Assembly: GCA_036504095.1 (NCBI GenBank)
Contig: DASXVS010000045.1
Coordinates: 62,001 to 126,000 of the forward strand
Length of the DNA: 64,000 nucleotides
Direction of reading: 5' to 3'
Origin: Armatimonadota bacterium
GTDB lineage: Bacteria; Armatimonadota; DTGP01; JAKQQT01
This document shows, piece by piece, positions 1 to 7,936 of the stretch; positions within the stretch are counted from its first letter, which is position 1, and the number at the start of each line of letters is the position of its first letter. Both the position numbers and the translations under genes were made by a program. Below the pieces are notes generated by a model that searched no databases, was not told the DNA's origin, and worked only from the letters and a program-made list of their open reading frames with translations.

Positions 1-564
1 CACGCGCTCGGCGTGCGGATAACGTCGGGATCCTCCATCGCGATTGCCGCCGTCCGGGTCCAGCCCCGCTCGCCGCTCGTTCGGGACTTCGCCGTCCTCG
101 GTCCGTTTCCGATCGCCGGCGCGGAAGGCGCCAAAACACCACTTCCGGCGGATGGGAAAGCCCCCGATCTGTCGAGGGCCTACGCCGTCGGATCCAGAAG
201 CCTGAAATGGACGGTACTGCGCGCGCCGAATGGCCTGCTGGACCTGGCCGCGACGCTGAGCCCTCATGTGAACGTCGCCGCCTACGTTGCATTTGCCGTG
301 AAATCACCCCACGATCAGACCCTGCCGCTGATGATCGGATCGGACGACGGAGTACAGGTCTGGGCGAACGGGGCGCTCGTCACCACCAACAACGTTGTGC
401 GCGGGTTCCGCCTCGACGAGGACCGCGTGCCGGTATCCCTGAAGGCAGGCTGGAACACGATCGTCCTCAAGGTTGCGCAGAAAGACCTTGCGTGGGCGGT
501 GTCGGCGCGCCTCCCGGACCCCGGCAGGCTCCTCCAGTTCGCCCCGATCCCGCCGGCGTCTTAG
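1..564 (+). CDS. C-terminal part of a secreted-type protein with a carbohydrate-binding-like beta-sandwich (5' end outside window)
   Basis: The frame is open from base 1, so this is the 3' end of a longer gene. The last ~150 residues run from a VLGPFPIAG stretch through SDDGVQVWANG and LKAGWNTIVLKV to the stop. This resembles the galactose-binding-like or PA14-like beta-sandwich modules appended to bacterial glycosidases and other secreted proteins: the DDG-x-x-(V/L)W-x-NG and the G-WN-hhhKV segments are the recognisable part. No catalytic domain is visible in the window, so the enzyme activity cannot be named. A strong hairpin at 631-668 follows the stop. Confidence 0.6.
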   Translation, partial: HALGVRITSGSSIAIAAVRVQPRSPLVRDFAVLGPFPIAGAEGAKTPLPADGKAPDLSRAYAVGSRSLKWTVLRAPNGLLDLAATLSPHVNVAAYVAFAVKSPHDQTLPLMIGSDDGVQVWANGALVTTNNVVRGFRLDEDRVPVSLKAGWNTIVLKVAQKDLAWAVSARLPDPGRLLQFAPIPPAS

Positions 565-630
565 GGCCTGTCCTTCACCAGCGCGCGACGTGCCGAGGTG
601 GACCGGGTGCCCGCCGCCCCGGCGTCCGGC

Positions 631-668
631 GATGCCCGCCCGAGCACCATGTGCTCGCGCGGGGCATC
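631..668 (+). terminator. Two-part stem-loop after the first gene
   Basis: GATGCCC (631-637) pairs with GGGCATC (662-668), and CGAGCAC (641-647) pairs with GTGCTCG (651-657) around a 3-nt CAT loop, with a small internal loop between the two stems. There is no U tract. It lies between the first gene and mtaB, so a terminator role is likely but not proven. Confidence 0.5.
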
Positions 669-673
669 GTGTC

Positions 674-679
674 TAGAAT
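674..679 (+). promoter_or_regulatory. -10-like hexamer TAGAAT directly before mtaB
   Basis: TAGAAT lies 6 nt upstream of the GTG start of mtaB, with no Shine-Dalgarno sequence between. The predicted transcription start would fall at or next to the start codon. No good -35 hexamer is visible. Confidence 0.4.
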
Positions 680-685
680 GATCGG

Positions 686-2005
686 GTGATAGAAACAGAC
701 CATTCCGGGCGGCGCCCACGTGTCGCTCTCTCCACGCTGGGCTGCAAAGCCAACCAATATGAAAGCGGCCGTATCGCCGCGGATTTCGCCGCGCGAGGCT
801 TCGAGATCACCGACGACGCATCGAGCGCCGACATTGTGGTCATCAATACCTGCACGGTTACGAACGTGGCGGACGGCAAGTCACGCCGGCAGATACGCAG
901 GCTGAAACGCAACAATCCGGCCGCTCTGGTCGTGGCGACCGGCTGCGCGGCGGAGTTGGAGCGGGACAATCTTCGCTCGACAACCGGCGTGGACCTTGTG
1001 GTCCCGAATCGAGACAAAGCGGCTCTGGTTGGACGGACGCTGTCGTTCAGGCCAGGGCTCAACGCCCCGCTGCAAATGCTGGACGAAGACGCGATTCCCG
1101 CTAACGCTGCCCAATGCCGCCTCACAAGCCTCGGGCGAACGCGGGCCATCCTGATGATCCAGAACGGGTGCGGCTATCGATGCTCGTACTGCATCATCCC
1201 GACAGCACGCCCTCTCCGCGAGAGCCGCCCGCTTGAGGGCATCCTGGAGGAGGCCCAGCAATTGGCCGCCGACGGCTATCGGGAGATCGTTCTCACCGGG
1301 ATTTCCATCGGCTCGTGGCGGGACGGCTCGCGCCGTCTCCAGGACCTCCTTCAGGGTATGGCAAGCATACCGGGCCTTGACCGCATCCGGTTGTCCAGCA
1401 TCGAGCCGAAGACGGTTACCTTGCCGCTGCTCGATACCATCGCCGCGGTTCGCAGCGCCTGCCATCACCTGCATATCCCGCTGCAGGCCGGGGACGACGC
1501 GACGCTCAAAGCGATGAACCGTTATTACGACACGGCCTACTTCGCCGGGTTGATCGAGCGGGTCCGGAGGCGTCTTCCGGATGTGGCGCTTTCGACAGAC
1601 GTCATCACGGGCTTCCCGACCGAGACCGACGCCCAGTTCGAGGAGACGATGCGATTCTGCGCCGACATGGGATTCTGTAAAATTCACGTCTTCCCGTTCA
1701 GCCCTCGGGCCGGAACTCCGGCGGCGGAGATGGAGGATTCGGTGGGCGGCGTGGCGCGCAAGGAGCGAACCGCCCGCCTGATGGCGCTGTCCGATACCGG
1801 CGCCCAGGCGTGGGCTGAAGCCTCCGTGGGTTCCGTTGTCGACGTTCTCGCAGAACCGCGCGCGGCGGCCACCGGACTCTATTCCGGCCTGACCGGCAAT
1901 TACATCCGCGTGCACTGGGACTGTGAGGCGGATGTTCGGGGCCAGATCGTACCTATACGGATCACCGGCGCCCGGGGCGGGGAAGCGCTCGGCGTACGAG
2001 TATGA
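686..2005 (+). CDS. mtaB: tRNA t6A37 methylthiotransferase MtaB
   Basis: Radical-SAM enzyme of the MiaB/MtaB/RimO family that converts t6A37 to ms2t6A37 in ANN-decoding tRNAs. The 439-residue length is typical. The N-terminal UPF0004 domain carries the cluster cysteines C20, C56 and C87 (STLGCKANQ, INTCTVT, ATGCAAE). The radical-SAM motif CGYRCSYC gives C162, C166 and C169, and a TRAM-like C-terminus follows. The GCKANQ and NTCTVT signatures favour MtaB over MiaB. The GTG start is the first in frame after the hairpin. It has no RBS but a -10-like box 6 nt upstream. The stop overlaps the folP start by 4 nt (ATGA), so the two genes are probably co-transcribed. Confidence 0.93.
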   Translation: MIETDHSGRRPRVALSTLGCKANQYESGRIAADFAARGFEITDDASSADIVVINTCTVTNVADGKSRRQIRRLKRNNPAALVVATGCAAELERDNLRSTTGVDLVVPNRDKAALVGRTLSFRPGLNAPLQMLDEDAIPANAAQCRLTSLGRTRAILMIQNGCGYRCSYCIIPTARPLRESRPLEGILEEAQQLAADGYREIVLTGISIGSWRDGSRRLQDLLQGMASIPGLDRIRLSSIEPKTVTLPLLDTIAAVRSACHHLHIPLQAGDDATLKAMNRYYDTAYFAGLIERVRRRLPDVALSTDVITGFPTETDAQFEETMRFCADMGFCKIHVFPFSPRAGTPAAEMEDSVGGVARKERTARLMALSDTGAQAWAEASVGSVVDVLAEPRAAATGLYSGLTGNYIRVHWDCEADVRGQIVPIRITGARGGEALGVRV

Positions 2006-2892
2006 ACCGAACGGAACCGGCAGGCGACAGGGTGCGCCGAAGCCTCAACATGCCGTGGAAGGGCGAGTTTCGCCACCCGACCCTGGTGATGGGGATCGTG
2101 AACGTTACCCCGGACTCGTTCCAGTCTGTCGGGCGGCACAACCGACCGATGGATGCGGTGGAACACGGCCTGAGCCTTTTCGCCGACGGAGCCGATATCC
2201 TCGATGTCGGCGGCGAATCCTCGCGTCCGGGCGCGCCCATCGTGCCGGTGGAGGAAGAGCTTGAAAGGGTTATCCCGGTTGTCCAGGGCCTCGCCGAGCG
2301 ATCCTCCGTTCCCATATCGGTTGACACGCGGAAATCGGAGGTTGCGGAAGCGGCCATCCGGGCCGGCGCACGGATCATAAACGACGTATCCGCCGGACGG
2401 TTCGACGCGCACATGTTTCGCGTGGTGGCGGAGTCGGATGCCTTCATCTGCCTGATGCACGGCCCGCTGGACACCACGGCCATGCAATGGTCCACCGCCG
2501 AGGTTCGCCGCGGAGCGGATATCGCCGCAAGTGTCGCGGGATTCCTATCCGCGCGCGCGGAGGCCGCTGTTTCCGGGGGCATCGACGAAGACCGTATATG
2601 GGTAGATCCCGGTTTCGGGTTCGGAAAAACAGTCGGGGACAACCTTCGGCTGATCCGTGACCTGAACCTGATCACCTGCCTCCCATGGCCGGTCATGGTG
2701 GGAACCTCCCGAAAGAGCACACTCGGCGCCGTTCTGAACGGCGCCGCTCCGGAGGATCGCCTCGAGGCGACGCTGGCCACTGTGGCGCTGGCCATTCGAT
2801 CGGGCGCTGCCATCGTTCGCGTACACGACGTGGCGGCCGCTGTTCGAACTGCCCGAACGGCGGATGCTATCGTACATTGCGGGCAACCGTAG
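2002..2892 (+). CDS. folP: Dihydropteroate synthase
   Basis: Condenses p-aminobenzoate with 6-hydroxymethyl-dihydropterin diphosphate in cytosolic folate synthesis. All family signatures appear in order: MGIVNVTPDSF, DVGGESSRPGA, SVDTRK, INDVSAG, VDPGFGFGKT, GTSRKS and the C-terminal RVHDV. The 296-residue protein has a short N-terminal extension of ~30 residues before the first strand; an internal Met at residue 17 is an alternative start. ATGA overlap with mtaB suggests translational coupling. Confidence 0.95.
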   Translation: MNRTEPAGDRVRRSLNMPWKGEFRHPTLVMGIVNVTPDSFQSVGRHNRPMDAVEHGLSLFADGADILDVGGESSRPGAPIVPVEEELERVIPVVQGLAERSSVPISVDTRKSEVAEAAIRAGARIINDVSAGRFDAHMFRVVAESDAFICLMHGPLDTTAMQWSTAEVRRGADIAASVAGFLSARAEAAVSGGIDEDRIWVDPGFGFGKTVGDNLRLIRDLNLITCLPWPVMVGTSRKSTLGAVLNGAAPEDRLEATLATVALAIRSGAAIVRVHDVAAAVRTARTADAIVHCGQP

Positions 2893-2928
2893 TTCAAACG
2901 ATGCCCGATCCACTGTAGGAGGAATCGC

Positions 2929-3783
2929 ATGAACGCATTCAGAGGAATCGCCTGCCTGATTCTTGCTTTGCCTGCCCTCGCCCACGCCGACGATCGTCCC
3001 AGCACACGGACCGGCGATTTTCGAGACTTCCCCGCGTTTGCATCCACGGTTCTTGGGAACGTGCGCAAGGTTACAGTGATGCTGCCGCCGAGTTACGCCG
3101 CCTCGCCGCAGAGGCGCTATCCGGTGCTGTACGCCCATGACCTTCAGAACCTGTTCGATGAAAAGGGGTCGTTCATCGGCAAGGAGTGGCGGCTGGACGA
3201 AACACTGACGCAAATGTGGTCGGCTAAACGCATCCCGGAGATCATCGTGGTGGGTATCGCGAACACCCCGAAGCGTATGTCCGAGTATATGCCCGGGCCG
3301 ACGGGTGACCAGTACGTCAGGTTCATCACCGTTGAACTCAAGCCGTTCATTGACAACCGGTTCCGAACAAAACGGGGGCCCGCCGATACCGCGATGATGG
3401 GGAGCAGCATGGGCGCTCTGATCTCCGTTTGGGGGTCACTCACGAGGCCGGACGTTTTCGGCGGCGCGGCGGGGCTGTCCCCCGCAATGCAATTCGCGGA
3501 TGAGATTCGAACGCGTATGGAGTCCGAGCGTCCATCGCGAATCCACTGGTATCTGGACGTCGGAACCGACGAGATACCCGGAGATGCCGGCCAGCGTTTG
3601 GTGCAGGCGTTCCGCGACGCTCGATCGGCCCTGGTGCAGGGCGGTTACCGCGAAGGTACGGATTTCGTGGCGGAGGTCATTCCCGGCGGGGTACACAACG
3701 AGGTTTCGTGGGCAGCCCGCGTTGACAAACCGCTGGAGTTCCTGTTCGGCGGAAACGACGAGGCTCCCAAGACGCATCGATAG
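2929..3783 (+). CDS. Secreted alpha/beta-hydrolase esterase (enterochelin esterase-like)
   Basis: The N-terminus has a signal peptide ending near the alanine-rich AHA site at residue ~20. The rest matches the putative-esterase fold (Esterase D / IroE / feruloyl-esterase type): YPVLYAHD, then the nucleophile elbow GSSMG (Ser160), and a late GGVHNEVSW segment supplying the likely catalytic His. A strong RBS (AGGAGG, 2917-2922) sits 6 nt before the ATG. Substrate is unknown; esters on plant polysaccharides would fit the hydrolases elsewhere in the window, but that is inference. It ends facing the parvulin gene across a bidirectional hairpin. Confidence 0.8.
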   Translation: MNAFRGIACLILALPALAHADDRPSTRTGDFRDFPAFASTVLGNVRKVTVMLPPSYAASPQRRYPVLYAHDLQNLFDEKGSFIGKEWRLDETLTQMWSAKRIPEIIVVGIANTPKRMSEYMPGPTGDQYVRFITVELKPFIDNRFRTKRGPADTAMMGSSMGALISVWGSLTRPDVFGGAAGLSPAMQFADEIRTRMESERPSRIHWYLDVGTDEIPGDAGQRLVQAFRDARSALVQGGYREGTDFVAEVIPGGVHNEVSWAARVDKPLEFLFGGNDEAPKTHR

Positions 3784-3835
3784 GGGACCGCGGCCCATCG
3801 TGTCACCGGTGTGACGACAGGTATATAGACGAAAT

Positions 3836-3864
3836 CGGGACCGGCGAGCAATTCGCCGGTCCCG
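3836..3864. terminator. Bidirectional hairpin between convergent genes
   Basis: CGGGACCGGCGA (3836-3847) pairs perfectly with TCGCCGGTCCCG (3853-3864) around a 5-nt loop. It sits between the esterase stop and the parvulin stop and can serve both. Confidence 0.7.
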
Positions 3865-3889
3865 TTCGTGAAAGCCAAACCCGCGCTGG

Positions 3890-4873
3890 TTACTGAACCG
3901 GCGGAAACTTGGTTTCGATCTTGTACGTACCGCGGATCTTGTTGAACCATGTGCCGGACGAGGTGGCCTGCTGCTTCTTGGTTTCGAGAGCCTTGGCTAC
4001 GGCGGCCTTCTTGCTTTCCGGAGTCACCGGGTCGTTTTTGATCTCGACCACCTGGATCAGGTGGAGGCCGAAAGTTGTCTTCACCGGGGTGGGGGTAATC
4101 TCGTCCTTCTTCATCGAGAAGGCCGCGTCTTCGAACGCCTTGACCATCTGTCCGCGCTTGAAGAACCCGAGGTCGCCGCCGCGGTCCTTGTTGCTCATGT
4201 CGTCGGAGTATTCCTTGGCGAGGTCATCCCACTTCGCGCCGGCTTTCAGTTTGTCCTGGACTTCCTGCATGCGCTTCTGAGCGTCCGCTTCGGATCGCTT
4301 GTCGAACTGGTCGCCGATGCCTACGAGGATATGTTTGGCGTGAACCTGATGGGCGTCCTTCTCCACCTGGTCTTCGGCCGTCTTGATCTCCTCGGGGGTG
4401 AGTTTCGTCGTTTTCGCTTCGTCCTCGCCGATCTTGCGAGCCAGGAGCTGAATCTTCATGTCGGCGAGCATGTTCGCCTTGCCGTAGCGATCGACGATCT
4501 TATTCCAATCGGCGGGCTGGCGGCCGGCCTGGCTGGTGAACTGCTGCTTCTGGACGTCAAACTCGGCCTGGACCTGCTTCGGCGTCACGGCGATTTTGCG
4601 CTTCTGGGCTTCCAGCAGAACGATAGTCTGGTTCACGGCCCGGTCTGTCACGGACTGGCCGCCTTCGCGCCACATTCGATCGAGGACGTCCTTCTCATAG
4701 ATGGGGGTCTTATTGACCATGGCCACGACGCCTTTGGGCAGTTTGGCCGCCGCCGGCGCCTTGGCGGCAGGCTTCGCGGTTGATTTCGGGGCGGTTACGG
4801 GCGCAGCCAGGGCCGCTACTGCGCTGACGAGAAGCATGACAGCGGGTAGGCCACGAGTGATCTTCGATTTCAA
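3890..4873 (-). CDS. Exported parvulin-type peptidyl-prolyl isomerase (SurA/PrsA-like)
   Basis: Periplasmic or surface foldase that catalyses cis-trans proline isomerisation in secreted proteins. A signal peptide and a Pro/Ala/Lys-rich linker (~25-45) precede a SurA-like N-terminal domain (MVNKTPIYEKDVLD) and a parvulin domain at ~178-280. Both parvulin histidines are present: H181 in HAKHILVG and H271 in FGLHLIQV. The RGGDLGFF loop is intact. The start is TTG with AAAGGAG 7 nt upstream. It has its own promoter (5002-5030), although a paralogue lies just upstream on the same strand. Confidence 0.88.
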   Translation of the reverse strand: MKSKITRGLPAVMLLVSAVAALAAPVTAPKSTAKPAAKAPAAAKLPKGVVAMVNKTPIYEKDVLDRMWREGGQSVTDRAVNQTIVLLEAQKRKIAVTPKQVQAEFDVQKQQFTSQAGRQPADWNKIVDRYGKANMLADMKIQLLARKIGEDEAKTTKLTPEEIKTAEDQVEKDAHQVHAKHILVGIGDQFDKRSEADAQKRMQEVQDKLKAGAKWDDLAKEYSDDMSNKDRGGDLGFFKRGQMVKAFEDAAFSMKKDEITPTPVKTTFGLHLIQVVEIKNDPVTPESKKAAVAKALETKKQQATSSGTWFNKIRGTYKIETKFPPVQ

Positions 4874-4905
4874 GCGGACACTCCTTTCAGATTAGGGGAA
4901 ACTGT

Positions 4906-4932
4906 GCGCACCTTCCGCGGGGAAGGTTGCGC
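4906..4932 (-). other. Hairpin in the 5' leader of the parvulin gene
   Basis: GCGCA-CCTTCC (4906-4916) pairs with GGAAGG-T-TGCGC (4921-4932), an 11-bp stem with one bulged base and a 4-nt loop. It lies between the predicted transcription start (~4995) and the RBS, so it may attenuate or protect the mRNA; it could also terminate the upstream paralogue's transcript. Confidence 0.45.
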
Positions 4933-5001
4933 CGATAACATACTCTTGCGCTTGCGGGGGAAGGCCAGGGGCCCATCAACCCGGCTTGGCAATCCACGAT
5001 G

Positions 5002-5030
5002 ATTCTATCCCAATCGACGCGCAAGGTCAA
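5002..5030 (-). promoter_or_regulatory. Sigma-70-type promoter for the parvulin gene
   Basis: On the minus strand TTGACC (5025-5030), a 17-nt spacer and TAGAAT (5002-5007). The predicted start at ~4995 gives a leader of ~120 nt. Confidence 0.7.
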
Positions 5031-5055
5031 TTGAGTGCGAGCCGTACCGGGCGGC

Positions 5056-5991
5056 CTATGGTTGATAAGGGAGCTGACGCTGAATCGAACAGGCCTTCTC
5101 CGCCTTCGGAAACCAGGTGGAGACTTCCTTCGCGATCCCCTTCTTGCGAGCCAGCGTCTCGTCCATCGCCTTCTTGATGTCGGCCTCGGTTGGCAGAATG
5201 TCCTTGCGCTCCACAACCTCCGCGACGGCGTAACCGCTGCCCAAGCGGAGGATCCGGCGCGATTCCGGACCTGGCTTGGCGGAGAACAGGAAGTCCTCCA
5301 GGGGCTTCTCAACTTGTTCGCGGGTCACAAAGCCGAGATCGCCTCCGTGGCTCCGCGTGCTGACGTCATCGGAGAACTCGAGGCTTACCGCGTCCCAGGT
5401 TTTGCCGGCATCGAGAGCGGCCCGCGCCGCATCGGCCCGTTCCTTCGCGGCGGCTTCCAGACGGCCTCCGAACTCCGCGCCGATGCCTACCAGGGCGATT
5501 CGGGCGCGTACCTTGTGCGCGGCTCGCGTCAGGTCCGCGCGGACCCTCGCCTCTTCGTCGGGGGTGAGCACCGTTTTGGCGGCCTCGTCATCCCCAATCC
5601 GAACGGCCAGCAGGCTATCCCTCTGCTGAGCTTCGATGTTCTTCAGGCCAAATCGGGCTACAAAATTCTGCCAGTCCAGGGGAGTATGCCCTGCCGCGGT
5701 CAGAAATGTCGTCTTGTACTCAAGCATGCGGGTTTGCAGGTCCTCGGGGGAGAGGGTGATCCCGCGCTTGGCGGCCTCATCGAGCAGAATCCGCGACTTG
5801 ATCATGAAATCCAGCGTTACAGCGCCCGATTCACGCCAGAGATGACTGTCAATGGTTGATTTGAGGACTGGAACCCCGTTGACGGTGGCGACAGCGCCCG
5901 GCGGCATGGCGAGCACGGATCCGCAGCCCGCGCACGCGAATAACGTCACCAGGGCACACGAGAACGTTGTAACAGAAACTGGGAGTTTCAA
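5056..5991 (-). CDS. Degenerate parvulin-like exported protein (paralogue of the downstream foldase)
   Basis: 311 residues with the same layout as the downstream gene: signal sequence, SurA-like N-domain (TVNGVPVLKSTIDSHLWRES) and a parvulin-like domain with HGGDLGFV. Both active-site histidines are gone. VHAKHILVG of the paralogue reads VRARIALVG here (His to Ile165), and GLHLIQVV reads GYAVAEVV (His to Ala255). It may be a chaperone without isomerase activity. The LFAC/CAGC end of the signal sequence could be a lipobox, but the fit is imperfect. The TTG start at 5991 was chosen because AGGAG lies 7 nt upstream; an ATG at 6033 lacks an RBS. Confidence 0.8.
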   Translation of the reverse strand: MKLPVSVTTFSCALVTLFACAGCGSVLAMPPGAVATVNGVPVLKSTIDSHLWRESGAVTLDFMIKSRILLDEAAKRGITLSPEDLQTRMLEYKTTFLTAAGHTPLDWQNFVARFGLKNIEAQQRDSLLAVRIGDDEAAKTVLTPDEEARVRADLTRAAHKVRARIALVGIGAEFGGRLEAAAKERADAARAALDAGKTWDAVSLEFSDDVSTRSHGGDLGFVTREQVEKPLEDFLFSAKPGPESRRILRLGSGYAVAEVVERKDILPTEADIKKAMDETLARKKGIAKEVSTWFPKAEKACSIQRQLPYQP

Positions 5992-6205
5992 TCCAGGGCT
6001 CCTCTTGCACGGGAAATCCGCGCCGCTCAGCATATTCGGCCGTCAATCCATAAGGCGACCGATCACTCCGTTCGGTTCCAGGAAACTGAAATTCGAACGC
6101 CACTTGATTGTAGAATGAGGCGCCCCGGCGTTCCAAAAACCGCGGAAGCGCGCCCGTCGCCCGGAGAGGGCAGGGACGCGCTTCAATACAGCCGGCGCGG
6201 TGAGC

Positions 6206-7006
6206 TTACTCGGCCGCAGGCGGTTCCGGAGCGGGCGCTTCGGCTGAAGCCGGTTCCGCGCCGGCCTTTTCCGCGGCGGCAGCCTGCTTGGCAGCTTCCC
6301 GCGCGGCCCGCGATTGGCCGCCACGCCGGCGGGGCGGGCGCATGTAAAAGCGGGTGGGTGGCTCTTCGCCTTCCGCGGTTTCTGTGGCGGCTTCACCCTC
6401 CGGCGCGGTTTCGGCCGGAGTGTCCGCCCTGGGCGCTGCGGCAGGCGCTGTTTCCTCCGCCTTTTCGACGGTCTCCGGCACCGGGGAAGCCACTTCGACG
6501 GGAGCTTCCTCGACGGTGATATCGGTTTCAGGCTCGACGGACTGGCCCTCGGCCTGGGTCTCTTCACCCTGCAACGGAATCACCCGTGTCTTGTTGGGAT
6601 CGGCCTTCGGCAGCGTAATGGTGACCACGCCGTGGCTGAAACTGGCTTCGGCGCGTTCCGCATCCACCGGCGCACCGAGTTCAACCGTGCGCTGATACGG
6701 ACCGGCGCCCCATTCGCGGCGCAAGTAGTTCGGGCGCTCTCCACCCGCGGGTTTCTGGTGGGCGCGGATGGCGAGGCTCTGGCCGCGGACGGAGATGTCG
6801 ATCTCCTCCGGAGCAAGGCCGGGCAGCGGCGCCGTAACGATAAAGGCTCCCTCGGAGTCCACGATATTAAGGGTCAGGTGCTGGGGCTGATCGCCGCCGG
6901 CCCCGCGCCCGCCTTGGGGGCGGCGTCCGCCGCCGCTGAAGTCCTCCAGGAGGTCTTCGATCTGCTGACGCAGTCCACTGATGTCGAAACCACGGTTCCG
7001 GTCCAT
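6206..7006 (-). CDS. Hsp20-family small heat-shock protein with a long low-complexity tail
   Basis: ATP-independent holdase of the alpha-crystallin family. Start ATG at 7006 with AGGAG 9 nt upstream; the open frame runs further 5' but has no RBS there. A Gly/Arg-rich N-terminal arm (24-40) precedes the alpha-crystallin domain (~43-147), with PLPGLAPEEIDISVRG, YQRTVELG and the FSHGVVTITLPK signature, then RVIPL as an I-x-I-like motif. Unusually, ~120 further residues follow: an acidic Glu/Pro/Ala stretch, a basic patch (MRPPRRRGGQSR) and an Ala/Glu/Pro end. Typical Hsp20 proteins stop at ~145-160 residues. A CTTGAAA box upstream may be a heat-shock promoter. Confidence 0.87.
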   Translation of the reverse strand: MDRNRGFDISGLRQQIEDLLEDFSGGGRRPQGGRGAGGDQPQHLTLNIVDSEGAFIVTAPLPGLAPEEIDISVRGQSLAIRAHQKPAGGERPNYLRREWGAGPYQRTVELGAPVDAERAEASFSHGVVTITLPKADPNKTRVIPLQGEETQAEGQSVEPETDITVEEAPVEVASPVPETVEKAEETAPAAAPRADTPAETAPEGEAATETAEGEEPPTRFYMRPPRRRGGQSRAAREAAKQAAAAEKAGAEPASAEAPAPEPPAAE

Positions 7007-7077
7007 AACCACCTTCTCCTTTGCTTCACCGCCCGACGGCGCGCAAACGGCGCGGACCTGCGGGACGGCTCCACAAC

Positions 7078-7109
7078 ACTTTACGCCATAACCCCGTCGT
7101 GGTTTCAAG
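7078..7109 (-). promoter_or_regulatory. Candidate hsp20 promoter with heat-shock-like -35 box
   Basis: Minus strand: CTTGAAA (7103-7109), which equals the sigma-32 -35 consensus, then TAAAGT (7078-7083) after a 19-nt spacer. The -10 does not match the sigma-32 consensus (CCCCAT), so the sigma factor is uncertain. Confidence 0.4.
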
Positions 7110-7242
7110 CCCGCACGTCGCCCGTGCTTGTTTCTTCGCCGATTTGGGCCCCGGGAGCCCTCGTGCCCGGGATCCGGCCGATGGAAGCGTGCGCGAATAC
7201 CCGACGCTTTCCTGGTCCGCACCCCCTCCCGAGGCGCCGCGT

Positions 7243-7271
7243 TTGACCCACGCGCGGCAGAATGGTAACAT
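7243..7271 (+). promoter_or_regulatory. Sigma-70-type promoter for efp
   Basis: TTGACC (7243-7248), 17-nt spacer, TAACAT (7266-7271). Predicted start at ~7278, giving a ~46-nt leader before the efp start. Confidence 0.7.
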
Positions 7272-7323
7272 GGATGAGCGCGGACCGAGACGGTCGGCGC
7301 TTATCCGCGTATGGAGGTTGAAT

Positions 7324-7890
7324 TTGGCGATTGACACAAGCGATTTCAAGAACGGCCTGAGTATCCATCTGGAAGGCAAAATCTATCAGATCGTGGAGTT
7401 TCAGCACGTGAAGCCCGGCAAAGGCCCGGCCTTTGTGCGCACCAAACTGCGCGAGGTCCGGATGGGCAGCGTGATCGAGAAGACGTTCCGCGCCGGAGAG
7501 AAGATGGAACAGGCCATCCTCGAACGAAAGTCAATGCAGTATCTCTATGGGACCGGCAGCGCCTATGTTTTCATGGATACCGAGGACTACGAGCAGACCG
7601 AGATCTCGGCCGCCACACTCGGATCACAGGTTAAGTACCTGAAGGAAAGCATGGAAGTCTCGGTCCTGACGCACAACGGCGATGTGCTAGGCGTTGAGCT
7701 TCCCGTTTCGGTGGAACTTGAGATCGCCGAGACCGATCCCGGCCTTCGGGGCGACACCGCCAGTGGCGGTGGCAAACCCGCCACGCTGGAGACAGGCGCG
7801 GTAGTCACTGTTCCTTTGTTCCTCAACGTCGGCGACAAGGTCAAGGTTGATACCCGCACGGACCAGTATCTTGGCCGCGTGACCGGCTGA
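7324..7890 (+). CDS. efp: Elongation factor P
   Basis: Binds between the ribosomal P and E sites and relieves stalling at polyproline. 188 residues, the normal size. The KOW-like N-domain begins AIDTSDFKNGLSIHLEG; the tip loop reads VKPGKGPAFVRTK with K33 as the probable modified residue, so this is a lysine-type EF-P. The C-terminal domain has DVLGVELPVSVELEI and ends KVDTRTDQYLGRV. The start is TTG, supported by GGAGG 6 nt upstream and by alignment with the family N-terminus. In Firmicutes and Cyanobacteria efp is often followed by accB; here the third gene of the cluster is AccB-like. Confidence 0.95.
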   Translation: MAIDTSDFKNGLSIHLEGKIYQIVEFQHVKPGKGPAFVRTKLREVRMGSVIEKTFRAGEKMEQAILERKSMQYLYGTGSAYVFMDTEDYEQTEISAATLGSQVKYLKESMEVSVLTHNGDVLGVELPVSVELEIAETDPGLRGDTASGGGKPATLETGAVVTVPLFLNVGDKVKVDTRTDQYLGRVTG

Positions 7891-7936
7891 TTTCCGAACG
7901 CGCATACGAGGTGCGCAACGCCCGGCAGATCGCACC

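Larger units (their letters stand above)
7007..7323. other. Divergent regulatory region between hsp20 and efp
   Basis: 317 bases with no convincing gene. It holds the hsp20 RBS and candidate promoter on the minus strand, and the efp promoter, leader and RBS (GGAGG, 7313-7317) on the plus strand. No CIRCE element (TTAGCACTC-N9-GAGTGCTAA) was seen. Confidence 0.6.

Noticed and set aside
7007-7222. Longer N-terminus for the Hsp20 protein
   Set aside because: The frame is open but has no RBS, is rich in Arg and Gly, and overlaps the candidate promoter; the ATG at 7006 has a good RBS.
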